64,000 nucleotides of DNA from an uncultured Bacteroidales bacterium (GCA_949298955.1 CASFYQ010000002.1:124001-188000), one strand, 5' to 3'; shown: positions 8,940-19,486, counted from the first letter of the stretch. A program made the numbers and translations. The notes: generated by a model not told the origin, from the letters alone.

Positions 8940-10130
8940 ATGAAAAAATTTCGCTTTTCGCTTTTGGGACAGGTGCTCATTGCCATCGCAGCAGGTATCC
9001 TGCTGGGGCAATTCCTCCCAACCTCTATCGCACGCTTGTTTGTCACATTCAACGGACTCTTCGGCAATTTCCTTAATTTTGCCATTCCTCTCATCATCAT
9101 CGGGCTCATCATTCCCGCTATCGCCGATTTGGGCAAAGGAGCCGGACGACTGCTGCTCATCACAACCCTCATCGCCTACGGATCCACCGTGTTCTCGGGC
9201 TTCTTCACCTACTTTACGGGCGAAGCCTTCTTCCCCCGGCTCATTGCCGGTTCGGTCCAAACGGCAGCCACAATCGACAATCCCGGTGAAATGGCTCTCA
9301 AACCCTATTTCACCGTCGAGATGCCGGCCCCCTTCGACATTATGACCGCCCTGCTCCTCGCCTTCTGTATCGGGCTGGGACTGTCGGCCATACCGGGCAA
9401 CACCCTGCGCATGGCAGCCGCCGACCTGCGCGACATCATCACCCTGCTCATCGAAAAGGTCGTCATACCCCTGCTGCCACTCCACATTTTCGGCATCTTT
9501 CTCAACATGACACTCTCGGGGCAGGTGGCCTCCATCATCTCTGTATTCGTCAAAATCATCATCGTTATCTTCGTCCTGCACATACTCCTGCTGCTCATTC
9601 AATTCTCGCTGGCGGGACTCATCGGCGGAAAAAATCCCTTGCGGCTGCTCAAAAACATGCTGCCTGCCTATGCTACGGCCCTCGGCACCCAATCGTCGGC
9701 AGCCACCATACCCGTCACTCTGGCCCAAACCCTTAAAAACGGGGTGAGCAAAAACATCGCGACCTTTGTTATTCCCTTGTGTGCCACCATACACCTGTCG
9801 GGCAGCATGATGAAAATCACCGCCTGCGCCATGGCTATCATGATGATGGCCGGCACACCCATCGACATCATCGATTTCAGCGGCTTCATACTCATGCTCG
9901 GCATCACGATGGTCGCAGCGCCCGGAGTTCCCGGCGGAGCTATCATGGCCGCCCTGGGGGTTCTCGAAGGCATGCTCGGGTTCGACGAAACGGCACAAGC
10001 CCTTATGATTGCCCTCTACATCGCCATGGACAGCTTCGGAACCGCCTGCAACGTAACCGGCGACGGGGCCATCGCCGTGGTCGTAGACCGTATTAACGGA
10101 AAAAGCGGACACCTCATGCAGCACTCGTGA
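8940..10130 (+). CDS. Dicarboxylate/amino acid:cation symporter (DAACS family)
   Basis: A 396-residue membrane protein with about eight helices and two re-entrant loop regions. The serine-rich loop around TALGTQSSAATIPVT (about residues 245-259) and the later MMAGTPIDIIDF and DSFGTACNVTGDGAIAVVVD segments match the glutamate/aspartate/serine-threonine symporters GltP and SstT. It would bring a dicarboxylic or small neutral amino acid into the cytoplasm with Na+ or H+; the substrate cannot be read from the sequence. Length is normal. It has its own promoter after a terminator, so it is probably monocistronic. Confidence 0.88.
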   Translation: MKKFRFSLLGQVLIAIAAGILLGQFLPTSIARLFVTFNGLFGNFLNFAIPLIIIGLIIPAIADLGKGAGRLLLITTLIAYGSTVFSGFFTYFTGEAFFPRLIAGSVQTAATIDNPGEMALKPYFTVEMPAPFDIMTALLLAFCIGLGLSAIPGNTLRMAAADLRDIITLLIEKVVIPLLPLHIFGIFLNMTLSGQVASIISVFVKIIIVIFVLHILLLLIQFSLAGLIGGKNPLRLLKNMLPAYATALGTQSSAATIPVTLAQTLKNGVSKNIATFVIPLCATIHLSGSMMKITACAMAIMMMAGTPIDIIDFSGFILMLGITMVAAPGVPGGAIMAALGVLEGMLGFDETAQALMIALYIAMDSFGTACNVTGDGAIAVVVDRINGKSGHLMQHS

Positions 10131-10206
10131 CCCATAAATCATCTTATAAACATAAACAGTTAAGTAAATTTTATTTATATCTACTCAATATATTAACAAT
10201 TAGGGT

Positions 10207-13200
10207 ATGAAAAAAGGAACTTGGATTATCGTGGCAACTCTTCTTTCGTTAGGAGTTATCGTCGGAGCCAGCGCCCTGACCCACACATCAAAAACAGACA
10301 TCGACAAACAAGAATTATCGGCCGAAGAACAAATCGAAGCCGCCCCAAAAGATGCGCTCGATTCGGCCCGCATTGACCTGAAACAGACATTGGCCCGGCA
10401 CGATGCACCGGCCGTTATCGCTTCGCTCATCAAGCAATCGGCCGCCCGGGTACTCATCGACCGCGACAGCTTCCCCACCATCATCGACCAGACGGAATCG
10501 CTGGCCGACCACTCGCAGAACCCGGCCGAACAGAGTTTGCTGCGGCTGCTATCGGCCCAACTGTATAACATTTACCTCGACAGCAATTACCCGATACGCT
10601 GGCGGAAGGAGGTCGACGATTTTTCATTGCCCCTCGAAGCCTGGAGCACCAACATGTTCTCGGCCAAAATCGACACCCTGCTCGCCCAAGCCACGGCTCC
10701 CGTACAGGAGCTGCTGGCCACCCCGACAGGCAACTATCGCCGGGCTCTTGCCATCGGCAGCGATTCGATATTCCTTCCCACGCTCTACGATTTCGTAGTA
10801 TCCGAGGCCATCGCCCTCTACAAGCGAGAAAGCGGATTTTCGCCAATCCAACCTGTTACCTGCAAAAAGCTGCTGGTCCCGGCCCGACAATTTACCGCGA
10901 CGGTTCTGAACAACGAAAAACAACCCGACGGACGAATCCTGCAACTCTATGCCGAAGCGCTCAAAGCCCACGCTGCCGAAACAGGGTCGGCCCCCCTCAT
11001 GATGTGGGACTTGCAACGGCTCGAGTATTTGGGATTGAATATTGTCGCCAACCGCAACAACAGCCTATTCACCAGCTACATCGACCAACTGAACGCGCTG
11101 CTCGACAGCTATCGCGACAAACCCTGGTCGACCGAGGTAGCCTCGGTGCTCGCCACAACTTTGTGGAATGCCGACTGCTACGACGATGCCCAGCGGGCTC
11201 TCGACCTCTGCGACCAATGGACAGCCGCTTTCCCGAAATACCGCAACATCAACCGGCTGGTAAATCTGCGTAACACCATCACCGCCCAAGAGGCGTCATT
11301 CGCCGTCTCCGGCATCGCCTATCCGGGCGAAACCGACAGCGTAAGCCTCAAATACCGCAACGTCGACACCCTCACCGTGCGCATCTACCGGCAGCCCGAT
11401 TGTCGCCCGATAGCCGAGCAAAACAACTATTATACCTCGTCTCGGGAATGGAGCCGCGACAACTGTGTTTATGTCCACGACTACGCCATAGGCAAACCGC
11501 TCTCGCTTGTGACCTGCCGGCGAACCATCGCCTTCCCGCAACTCGCCCCCGGGTTCTATGTCATCGAAATACTCATCGACGGCCAATCGACCCAATCGCC
11601 GGGCACCTGCTATACCGTGTCGGGCATAAAGGTTATCACGCGACCGGCGTCGGACCACAGCGTCGAACTGCTCGCGGTCGATGCACGCACCGGCAAGCCT
11701 CTGCCCAAGGCCGAGGTTACCCTCTATACATCGAAAAGCTACCAAGGCTTGAATGCCACCGAGAAAGCCCGACTCCGTACCGACAAAAACGGGCTCTGCA
11801 TCATCGAGACCGACAACGAGCAAAACCTCTTTGCTCGGGTTTCTACGGCTCTCGACCGCTTTGCTCCGGCTATACGCCTGTCGTCACCGGGCTGCTACGA
11901 CCGCGACGACAGCAACACCCGCACCGCGCTCTTCACCGATCGCTCGCTCTATCGGCCGGGACAAACGCTCTATTTCTCGGGCATACGCTACATCAACTCG
12001 ACTCACGAAAGGCGCACCATAGCCGACGAACGCTGCACAATCGCCCTGCTCGACCCCTCGTCGCGCGAAATAGCTTCGGTCGAAGTCACCACCGACGACT
12101 ACGGACAATTCACCGGTTCGTTTGTTATTCCCCGCGGGAATCTGCTGGGTGACTACTCCCTGCGCATAAACCAGTCGTGGAGCGACCGGCTCACGGTTTC
12201 GGTCGCCGAATACAAGTTGCCCATGTTCCGCGTCGAGTTCAAACCCATAACCGAAGGTACCTGTTTCGGCAAACCGGTCACGATACAAGGTTCGGCCCGC
12301 AGTTACAGCGGAGTGCCGCAAGCGGGAGCCTCGGTGCGATATACCATCTACCGGCAGGTCAACCCCTTCTTCCGCTATTACCTTCCCTTCGAACGCGAGG
12401 AGCTCGAGAGCCATACCATCACGGCCGACGAATCGGGCAATTTCGACATCACGTTCATGCCACAACGCAACTCCTCCCAAGAGACCATCAACCGCGAGCA
12501 AGCCTACCTCTACCAAATCGAGGCTGTCGTAACTGCCCCTACCGGCGAGACCATAGAGCAATCGACCTCTGTACAGATCGGCGACTCGCCCTATTTCATC
12601 ACGGTGACCGCCCCCAAATACCTCGACAAGTACAAATCGGCCGGACAAATCAAAGCCCAGGTGCGCACCCTCAACGGACAGACCGTCGAGCGGGGCTGTC
12701 GGCTCGTATTCTACTCGCTCTACAACACCGAAGGGCAGCCCCTCGACAGCCTCAAAATCAAGATGCAGGTGGGCGAGGTTACCATCGACGCCGATGGCAA
12801 GGCTCTCTACCCCGATTTCTCAAAATGGGAATCGGGACCCTATCGCATCGTGGCTTTCAGCAACGACGAATCGAAACGAATTATCCGCTCGGAGTGCAAC
12901 TTTATACTGTACAGCGAGAAAGACAAACGACCGCCCTGCTTCGCCGAAATATGGTCTCCTCGCACCGATTTCACGGTCGCCGAGGGTGAAACGGTAAAGA
13001 TACCCGTGGGCACCTCACTGCACGAAGGGTATATTTTCTATTCCATCTATACGGCCAACCGTCTGGTCGAGACCCGTATGCTCAAACTCAGCAACAGCTG
13101 CAAAACCATCTCGCTTAAATTCGACTCATCGTTTGGCGGCATTGCCACCGTCAGTCTGCTCACCGTGCGCGACGGGAAAATGAAAACCGACCAGGTGACC

Positions 13201-16005
13201 ATACGTCAGGCCGTGCCCGACCGCAAGCTGAATATCAAAACCTCATCGTTCCGCGACAAGCTTTTACCGGGAGACACCGAGAACTGGACCTTCTCGATAA
13301 CCGACTCCCAGGGCAATCCCGTCGAGGCCCGCTTCATGACCGAAATGTTCGACGCCTCGATGCAGGCCATTCGCACCCACAACTGGAACTTCAGCGCACC
13401 GGCTCCGGTGCCCTATACCCGCATTTCGACTCGACCCTCGACCGAATACTCCTATGGGCGCATCGTGCAGACAAGCGTTCACCCCGACTTTTTAGCCACT
13501 CCTTCCGAAACCGCTACCCGGTTCCTCTACCTCGATTTGTTGCGGAGCAGAAGCTACCGGCTTCTCATGAGCAAATCGGCGGCTCCCGGCATACGAAACG
13601 GTGCGGTCCAACTTGAAGAGGCTGCCGTATCGGCCGATCTCGCAACCACAGTGGTCAACGCCAGCGGAGGTTCAGAGCCGACAATATCCAAAGACGAGTA
13701 TGCCGAAGAGGAAATACTACCCGACGAAGCCCTGCGCTCCGACGAGGTAAGCACCGCTTTCTTTTATCCCTCGCTCACTACCGACTCGCTGGGGCAGGTA
13801 TCCTTCTCGTTTACCGTGCCCGACGAAAACACCACCTGGCAATTCCTGGCTCTGGCCTACACGCAGGAGTTATTCTCCGGGCGATACGAAGCACAGGTCA
13901 TTGCCAGCAAGCCGCTCATGGTTTCGCCCAATCTGCCCCGATTCGTCCGGCAGGGCGACGAGGCAACCATCGCCACGGCTATCCAAAACCAGAGCGATAC
14001 ACCCCAGGAAGGCACCATACACTTCGAACTCTTCGACCCCTATACCGACAAGGTGATTCATTCCGGCCAATCGGCCTTCATTATCAACCCCGGCAACAGC
14101 CGCACGGTCGACTATACCTTCACGGCTCCCGCCGGAACCGAACTGCTGGGATTCCGGGTCAAGGCATCGACCCGACAATACAGCGACGGAGAACAGCAAA
14201 TACTGCCCGTCCTGCCCACCCGCGTATTGGTAACCGACAGCAAACCTTTCTACATTCCCGGCGGAGAACAAACCACGCCCATCGTCATGCCCGGCATGGA
14301 GGCAAAACTCAAATCGCCTGCGGTCGAGAGCCTTCGCATGACCCTTCAATACTGCAACAACCCGGCTTGGTATGCCGTGCAGGCCCTGCCCGCTCTCAGC
14401 GACATCGAGGGCAACGACGCCATCACCGTCTCGGCTACACTCTACGCCAACAGCCTGGCTGCTGCGATAGCCCGCAGCAACCCCATTATAGCCCGGGCCA
14501 TCAGGTCGTGGCAAGCTGCCGACGGCAAAAACCTCTCCTCGCTGCTCTCCCGGAACGAAGAGTTGAAACAGATACTCCTCTCGGCTACCCCTTGGGTACT
14601 CGAAGCCGACAACGAGACCGAACGCCTGCAACAACTGGCCTCCCTCTTCGACACCAATCGAGCCGACCGGCTCTCGCACGAGGCCATACTCAAACTGCAA
14701 AACCTCCAAAGTCCCGACGGCGGGTGGAGCTGGTTCAAGGGAATGGCATCGAGCCAATGGATTACTCTGAACTTGCTCGAAAGCTTTGCCCGGCTGCGAA
14801 ATCTGGGTGTGCCTCTCGACGACAGCACGATACACGAAATGCAAATCAAAGCCATCGACTACCTCGACCGGACAATCGTCAGACAGCGTGAGGAGAACCC
14901 CGACGCGCTCCTCTCCTACAACGACATCTGCTATCTGTACGTGCGCTCTTCCTACCTCGATATTCCGCTGGCCGGCGAAACGCTCGAACTGCACAAAAAG
15001 ATGGTCGGGCAACTCAAACAGTGGATACCTTTCTCGACCATCGAGAAAGGTTATGCCGCCATCGCCCTCCATCGCTACGGTTTTGCCGACACGGCCCGCG
15101 AGATTATCGCCTCGCTGCGACAATATGCCGTAACCACCCCCGACAAAGGCATGTTCTGGCCCAACAACCGCTCGAGCTACCTGTACAACAACAGCGCCAT
15201 ACAAGAGCAGTGTGCCCTCATCGCCGCCTTCGCTATCGTCGACCCCCTCACGACCGAGCTCGACGAAATGCGCCGCTGGCTGCTCGCCCAAAAACAGACC
15301 AACGCCTGGGAATCGGTTCCCTCGACTCTCGAAGCCATCTACGCCCTGCTCTACGGAGGCACCGACTGGCTGGCGGCCGACACGCTCCAACCCGTAATCG
15401 TGTGGGGCGGCAAGGAAATGAAATACAATCCGGCCGAACCTTTCGTAGGGCTGACCGACTACACCCTGTCGGGCAACCAGGTAACCGCTGCCGATGCCCG
15501 GGCCGTCATCTCGACCAACCACGCCCAACCCTCGTGGGGTGCCCTTTACTGGCAATACTACGACGATGTGAAAAATGTATCGGCAGCCGCAGTCAACGAG
15601 TTGGACATCGACCGACAGATTTTTGTACGCCAGCCGTCGGGCACCTATGTTCCCCTGAACGAAGTCGCTCTCAAAACCGGCGACCGCGTGGCCATACGGT
15701 TTACCATCACCGTCGGGCAGGACATGCAGTTTGTCTGTCTCACCGACTCCCGAGCCGCCTGCTTCGAACCGGCAGACCAGCTCTCGGGTTACACATGCCG
15801 CGAGCGCATCTGCTACTATCAAGAAATGAAAAATACCGAAACCCGCTTCTATTTCGATTTCCTGCCCAAGGGTACTTATGTCATTGCCTACGAGCTCAAT
15901 GTCGACCGGCCCGGAGTCTACACCCAAGGCCTGTCGACCATACAATGCCTCTATGCCCCGCAAATGATAGCCCGCATGCCTGCGCAGGCCATTATCGTCA
16001 AATAA
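10207..16005 (+). CDS. Alpha-2-macroglobulin family protein, thioester-less
   Basis: A 1932-residue exported protein; residues 7-25 form a signal or membrane anchor. After an alpha-helical leading part (to about 370) come macroglobulin domains, with the hallmark TDRSLYRPGQTLYF near residues 577-590, and the central alpha-2-macroglobulin strand region STAFFYPSLTTD near 1180. A helical toroid follows, including SPDGGWSWFKGM near 1500. In related bacterial proteins a CxEQ thioester follows the ALPxL strand; here that place (about 1395-1410) reads ALPALSDIEGNDAITV, so no thioester can form. Such proteins are thought to trap or inhibit proteases in the periplasm, often with a PBP1C partner, which is absent here. 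It has its own terminator. Confidence 0.9.
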   Translation: MKKGTWIIVATLLSLGVIVGASALTHTSKTDIDKQELSAEEQIEAAPKDALDSARIDLKQTLARHDAPAVIASLIKQSAARVLIDRDSFPTIIDQTESLADHSQNPAEQSLLRLLSAQLYNIYLDSNYPIRWRKEVDDFSLPLEAWSTNMFSAKIDTLLAQATAPVQELLATPTGNYRRALAIGSDSIFLPTLYDFVVSEAIALYKRESGFSPIQPVTCKKLLVPARQFTATVLNNEKQPDGRILQLYAEALKAHAAETGSAPLMMWDLQRLEYLGLNIVANRNNSLFTSYIDQLNALLDSYRDKPWSTEVASVLATTLWNADCYDDAQRALDLCDQWTAAFPKYRNINRLVNLRNTITAQEASFAVSGIAYPGETDSVSLKYRNVDTLTVRIYRQPDCRPIAEQNNYYTSSREWSRDNCVYVHDYAIGKPLSLVTCRRTIAFPQLAPGFYVIEILIDGQSTQSPGTCYTVSGIKVITRPASDHSVELLAVDARTGKPLPKAEVTLYTSKSYQGLNATEKARLRTDKNGLCIIETDNEQNLFARVSTALDRFAPAIRLSSPGCYDRDDSNTRTALFTDRSLYRPGQTLYFSGIRYINSTHERRTIADERCTIALLDPSSREIASVEVTTDDYGQFTGSFVIPRGNLLGDYSLRINQSWSDRLTVSVAEYKLPMFRVEFKPITEGTCFGKPVTIQGSARSYSGVPQAGASVRYTIYRQVNPFFRYYLPFEREELESHTITADESGNFDITFMPQRNSSQETINREQAYLYQIEAVVTAPTGETIEQSTSVQIGDSPYFITVTAPKYLDKYKSAGQIKAQVRTLNGQTVERGCRLVFYSLYNTEGQPLDSLKIKMQVGEVTIDADGKALYPDFSKWESGPYRIVAFSNDESKRIIRSECNFILYSEKDKRPPCFAEIWSPRTDFTVAEGETVKIPVGTSLHEGYIFYSIYTANRLVETRMLKLSNSCKTISLKFDSSFGGIATVSLLTVRDGKMKTDQVTIRQAVPDRKLNIKTSSFRDKLLPGDTENWTFSITDSQGNPVEARFMTEMFDASMQAIRTHNWNFSAPAPVPYTRISTRPSTEYSYGRIVQTSVHPDFLATPSETATRFLYLDLLRSRSYRLLMSKSAAPGIRNGAVQLEEAAVSADLATTVVNASGGSEPTISKDEYAEEEILPDEALRSDEVSTAFFYPSLTTDSLGQVSFSFTVPDENTTWQFLALAYTQELFSGRYEAQVIASKPLMVSPNLPRFVRQGDEATIATAIQNQSDTPQEGTIHFELFDPYTDKVIHSGQSAFIINPGNSRTVDYTFTAPAGTELLGFRVKASTRQYSDGEQQILPVLPTRVLVTDSKPFYIPGGEQTTPIVMPGMEAKLKSPAVESLRMTLQYCNNPAWYAVQALPALSDIEGNDAITVSATLYANSLAAAIARSNPIIARAIRSWQAADGKNLSSLLSRNEELKQILLSATPWVLEADNETERLQQLASLFDTNRADRLSHEAILKLQNLQSPDGGWSWFKGMASSQWITLNLLESFARLRNLGVPLDDSTIHEMQIKAIDYLDRTIVRQREENPDALLSYNDICYLYVRSSYLDIPLAGETLELHKKMVGQLKQWIPFSTIEKGYAAIALHRYGFADTAREIIASLRQYAVTTPDKGMFWPNNRSSYLYNNSAIQEQCALIAAFAIVDPLTTELDEMRRWLLAQKQTNAWESVPSTLEAIYALLYGGTDWLAADTLQPVIVWGGKEMKYNPAEPFVGLTDYTLSGNQVTAADARAVISTNHAQPSWGALYWQYYDDVKNVSAAAVNELDIDRQIFVRQPSGTYVPLNEVALKTGDRVAIRFTITVGQDMQFVCLTDSRAACFEPADQLSGYTCRERICYYQEMKNTETRFYFDFLPKGTYVIAYELNVDRPGVYTQGLSTIQCLYAPQMIARMPAQAIIVK

Positions 16006-16031
16006 TCGGGTCAATACCCTATTTCCCCTCG

Positions 16032-16063
16032 GGGCTGTGCCGACGGCACAGCCCTGTTTTTTA
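16032..16063 (+). terminator. Rho-independent terminator after the macroglobulin gene
   Basis: GGGCTGTGCCG at 16032-16042 pairs with CGGCACAGCCC (16044-16054) around a one-to-three base loop, followed by TGTTTTTTAT. This is a strong canonical terminator. Confidence 0.88.
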
Positions 16064-16202
16064 TCCCGACACCGACACAGGCCCGGTCCAAACCCAAACG
16101 CCTCGCCGAATATTTCATCGACATTACATTTGATAAAATTCACAAAACCTCATAAAAAAGAGACCCTCCTAAAAAAATCATAGATGTTTTAAAAAAAATA
16201 AA

Positions 16203-16210
16203 TACCTTTG
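16203..16210 (+). promoter_or_regulatory. Promoter -7 box TACCTTTG for the lipoprotein/DUF5723 operon
   Basis: TACCTTTG matches TAnnTTTG 56 bases before the ATG at 16266. A second match, TACATTTG, lies at 16125-16132, so two start sites are possible. Confidence 0.6.
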
Positions 16211-16265
16211 CATCGCAAGACAGGGGATTATCTGTTCAACATAGATTCATCTATTCAATGCACTT

Positions 16266-18014
16266 ATGAAAATTACAAAATTTGTCACAAGCAGTTTATT
16301 AGCAGGGCTGCTTTCTTCGCTTATTTCATGTATCGATGCCAAATACGATTTAGAAAAGGACATCGACTTGGAAATAACCGTAGGGGGTAATTTGAGTTTA
16401 CCCATCGGAAAGACCGACACTATCAGACTTAGCCGCATGATTGATGAGGGCGACGTACTCCATGTAATCGACGGCCGGTACGTAATCACCCAAGAGGACT
16501 CTATCTCTGAAAGCATCGACGCCATCGAGCCGGTAATCATCGATGATTTCTCCCCCGAATTTGACCCGTATGTACGGCCGTTTGTCGCATCGACCGAGGA
16601 ACTCCCCTATATCCCCGGCCTGGAAATGCCCCAAATTGAAGTCGTTTTCGAAGCCAACATCAACACCACCGAGCAATTCAATGTCAACACCGAATTGCCG
16701 GCCGAGGTCAAAGATGTCAAAAGCGTTAAGATTACCGACTACAACCATCAGACCCTTCAAACCGAGCTCTCCATCGACATCTCGGGTATGCCCGACTTTC
16801 TGCCGCGCCTCTACCTGGCCGGTGTAGAGCTGGAATTTCCCGAAGTCCTCGATTTCGGTGTGGTCGAGAGCGGCGAAATTGTGCGGGACGGCTCCTCGAT
16901 ATTCATCTCAAAAGTCATCGAATTGAATCAGGGCAGCGGCCACATAGGCATTCCCGTAACCGTCTACGGCCTCATCAACCCCAACATCGAAAACGGTTCG
17001 GTTATCCTCACCGACGATATTGTCTTGCGGGGTAAAGTCTATGCCGACAAACAAACCATCGGCATCGAAGACCTCGAAAACACCACCGTATCGGTGCAAC
17101 CCAACTTGAAACTGTCTACCCCCCAAATTCGCATCGCAGGCGTGGCCGGAACCATTGTTCCCAACGTCGACATAAACACATCGGTATCTCTCTCCGACCT
17201 GCCCGATTTCCTCAAAGAAGAGGGTACCTCGCTCGAAATAAAAGACCTCTCGCTCAACCTGCAAGTGCAAAACCCCATCGAGGCTCCCATCTTCACCCGG
17301 TTCGAGATAAAACCGCTCGACAAAAACGGACAGGTAGTGAACAACAACGTCGTAACCCTGGCGCTGAAAATTGCCGGCGGACAAAAAAGCTCGTTCAATA
17401 TCAACCGCAACTCACCCGAAATCCTGTCGGGGTCGCTCACCGCATTGCTCAACACCATACCCGACCAAATCGACCTGAAAGTTACCGAGGTCAAAGTCGA
17501 GAGTGAGACCGACGACCAAACCATCACTTTGGGCAAAGAAGACTATACCATCGATATAGACTACGACATAAACGTACCGTTGGAATTTGACAATCTCCGC
17601 ATCTTCTACAACGACACCATCGACAACCTCAGCGAAGACCTCGGCGACATATCCGACAAGGTAAAACACCTCGAACTCAACGTGGTAGTCGACAATGCCA
17701 TTCCGCTGGGGCTCAACCTCTCGATTACGCCCCGCGACGAAGCCGGCGAGCTGCTCACAGGCCTCTCCCTGCCCGAGAACATCGAGATAAAAGCCGCACC
17801 CAACAGCGACGGAGCCATACAGTCGACCGGCGTCACTCTCACCATCAGGGAAGAGAGCGAAAACGCCCTGCAAATGCTCGACAAGCTGGAGCTCAAAATC
17901 GAAGGCCGTAACCAAGAGAGCAACGACATCACCCTGCGGCCCGACCAATTTATCGTCGTACACCTCTCGGCCCGACTCCCCGAAGGGGCACAACTGGACT
18001 TAGATGACATGTAA
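16266..18014 (+). CDS. Large beta-rich lipoprotein, unknown function, partner of DUF5723 protein
   Basis: A 582-residue protein with a lipoprotein signal (hydrophobic residues 9-21, lipobox Cys at 22, SLISC). The mature part begins AKYDLEKDIDLEITVGGNLSLPIGKTDTI and consists of repeated beta-strand units with little Cys or Trp, which suggests several stacked Ig-like or sandwich domains on the outer membrane. I do not recognise a named function. The stop is 21 bases before the DUF5723 gene, an arrangement I recall from other Bacteroidales, so the two products may form one surface or periplasmic complex. Confidence 0.7.
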   Translation: MKITKFVTSSLLAGLLSSLISCIDAKYDLEKDIDLEITVGGNLSLPIGKTDTIRLSRMIDEGDVLHVIDGRYVITQEDSISESIDAIEPVIIDDFSPEFDPYVRPFVASTEELPYIPGLEMPQIEVVFEANINTTEQFNVNTELPAEVKDVKSVKITDYNHQTLQTELSIDISGMPDFLPRLYLAGVELEFPEVLDFGVVESGEIVRDGSSIFISKVIELNQGSGHIGIPVTVYGLINPNIENGSVILTDDIVLRGKVYADKQTIGIEDLENTTVSVQPNLKLSTPQIRIAGVAGTIVPNVDINTSVSLSDLPDFLKEEGTSLEIKDLSLNLQVQNPIEAPIFTRFEIKPLDKNGQVVNNNVVTLALKIAGGQKSSFNINRNSPEILSGSLTALLNTIPDQIDLKVTEVKVESETDDQTITLGKEDYTIDIDYDINVPLEFDNLRIFYNDTIDNLSEDLGDISDKVKHLELNVVVDNAIPLGLNLSITPRDEAGELLTGLSLPENIEIKAAPNSDGAIQSTGVTLTIREESENALQMLDKLELKIEGRNQESNDITLRPDQFIVVHLSARLPEGAQLDLDDM

Positions 18015-18035
18015 CGGATTAAACGCAAAACAACA

Positions 18036-19430
18036 ATGAAATACATCATAAAACATATCGCAAGCATCGGTATCGCCATAGCCTTGTCGGCCGGAGTTTC
18101 GGCTCAAACCACCCTCAACTCTTCCTATTTTATGAAGAAGATGACCATGAGGAACCAGCTCAACCCGGCGTTCAAAACCGAAAACAACTACATCGGCATA
18201 CCCGCCCTCAACAATTTCTACATAGGGGTAAATTCCAATTTGGGAATGGGAACCTTCCTCTATCCACGGGACAACTCATTGGTAACGTTCCTGCACGAAA
18301 GTGTGCCGGCCAATGAATTTCTGGGCAAACTATCTGCCAACAACACCATCGAGCTCGACCTGGGCATCGACCTCATCTCGTTCGGATTCTGGGCCTGGGG
18401 CGGACAAAACACCTTCAACCTCGCACTCAAAAGCAACACAGGAGCCTATCTGCCCCGCGAAATCTTCGAGTTCCTCAAAACCGGGCAAGAGGCCACCGGT
18501 GTAACCCGCTACGACATGAGCAACATCACCGCCACCACCAGCAACTACCTGGAACTGGCACTGGGCCATGCGCGCGACATCACCGACAAGTTGAGCGCAG
18601 GAGCCAAAATCAAGGTGCTCATCGGCGCCGCTCACGCCGAGGCCCGCATCGACCGTATGGACATCTCCATGTCGCAAAACGAATGGACCATCAAACAAGC
18701 CGGACATCTGCAAGCCACCTCGCTGCTCGAACTGACCACCGACCCCGAGACCGGCGAAGTCACCGGATACGATTTCGGCAACCATTTCGGAGTAGCCGGA
18801 TTCGGGCTGGGATTCGACCTGGGTGCCACCTACGAAATCATCGACAACCTCACCCTTTCGGCTGCCCTCACCGACATAGGCTTCATGCGCTGGAACAACC
18901 TCACCCGCGCCGAAACCGACCCCGATAAAGGGTTCATATACACCGGCTTCGACAATATCGGAGCCGAAGACGACGAGAACGGCGAAAACCCCTTCGACCA
19001 AAAGGCCGACCAGCTGGGCGACGACCTCAAAGCTTTAACCAAATTCTACCAATCGGACACCCGGTCGGTGGCCAACTCGCTGCGCACCACCCTGCGCATA
19101 GGAGCCGAGTATGGCATACTCGACGACGCCATCTCGTTCGGTCTGCTCTCTACCACCCGGTTCGGAGGCTACCGCACCTATGCCGAAGGCATGGCTGCCG
19201 TCAATTTCCGCCCTCTCTCGGGATTACACCTCACCATCAACGGCTCGGTATCAAACACGGGAAGCTCGGTAGGTGCCATTCTCAACCTCTGCACTCCGGG
19301 GTTCAATTTCTTCCTTGGCACCGACTACTTTGCCACCCAATACTCCAAACAGTTTATCCCCATCAACCACGCCCGGGCCAATTTCAGCTTCGGCTTCAAC
19401 ATCACTTTCGGGAAGAAACACGAAATCTAA
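18036..19430 (+). CDS. DUF5723 outer-membrane beta-barrel protein
   Basis: A 464-residue protein with a cleavable signal peptide (residues 1-23, ending VSA-Q). The mature start TLNSSYFMKKMTMRNQLNPAF and the later GxNFFLGTDYF plus C-terminal NFSFGFNITFGK strand fit the DUF5723 family of PorV/FadL-like barrels. The alternating hydrophobic pattern throughout and the final aromatic strand suggest an outer-membrane barrel. Function is not known. It is co-transcribed with the lipoprotein before it and ends at a hairpin at 19455. Confidence 0.78.
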   Translation: MKYIIKHIASIGIAIALSAGVSAQTTLNSSYFMKKMTMRNQLNPAFKTENNYIGIPALNNFYIGVNSNLGMGTFLYPRDNSLVTFLHESVPANEFLGKLSANNTIELDLGIDLISFGFWAWGGQNTFNLALKSNTGAYLPREIFEFLKTGQEATGVTRYDMSNITATTSNYLELALGHARDITDKLSAGAKIKVLIGAAHAEARIDRMDISMSQNEWTIKQAGHLQATSLLELTTDPETGEVTGYDFGNHFGVAGFGLGFDLGATYEIIDNLTLSAALTDIGFMRWNNLTRAETDPDKGFIYTGFDNIGAEDDENGENPFDQKADQLGDDLKALTKFYQSDTRSVANSLRTTLRIGAEYGILDDAISFGLLSTTRFGGYRTYAEGMAAVNFRPLSGLHLTINGSVSNTGSSVGAILNLCTPGFNFFLGTDYFATQYSKQFIPINHARANFSFGFNITFGKKHEI

Positions 19431-19454
19431 AAAACACACGATATTCCATCATCA

Positions 19455-19486
19455 CAAGGGGCGGCCCTCCAAGCTGCCCCTTGTTC
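19455..19486 (+). terminator. Hairpin after the DUF5723 gene
   Basis: CAAGGGGC at 19455-19462 pairs with GCCCCTTG-type bases at 19476-19483, extended by a GC pair near the loop and followed by TTCGTAT. The U tract is weak. Confidence 0.6.

Noticed and set aside
8769..10142. Minus-strand reading frame (457 codons) opposite the symporter
   Set aside because: Asp/Glu/Gly-rich antisense of a hydrophobic membrane protein; no support.
13870..16143. Long minus-strand reading frame (757 codons) opposite the macroglobulin gene
   Set aside because: It is an antisense shadow created by high GC in third positions; no family similarity, no signal, no promoter, and the opposite strand encodes a clear protein.
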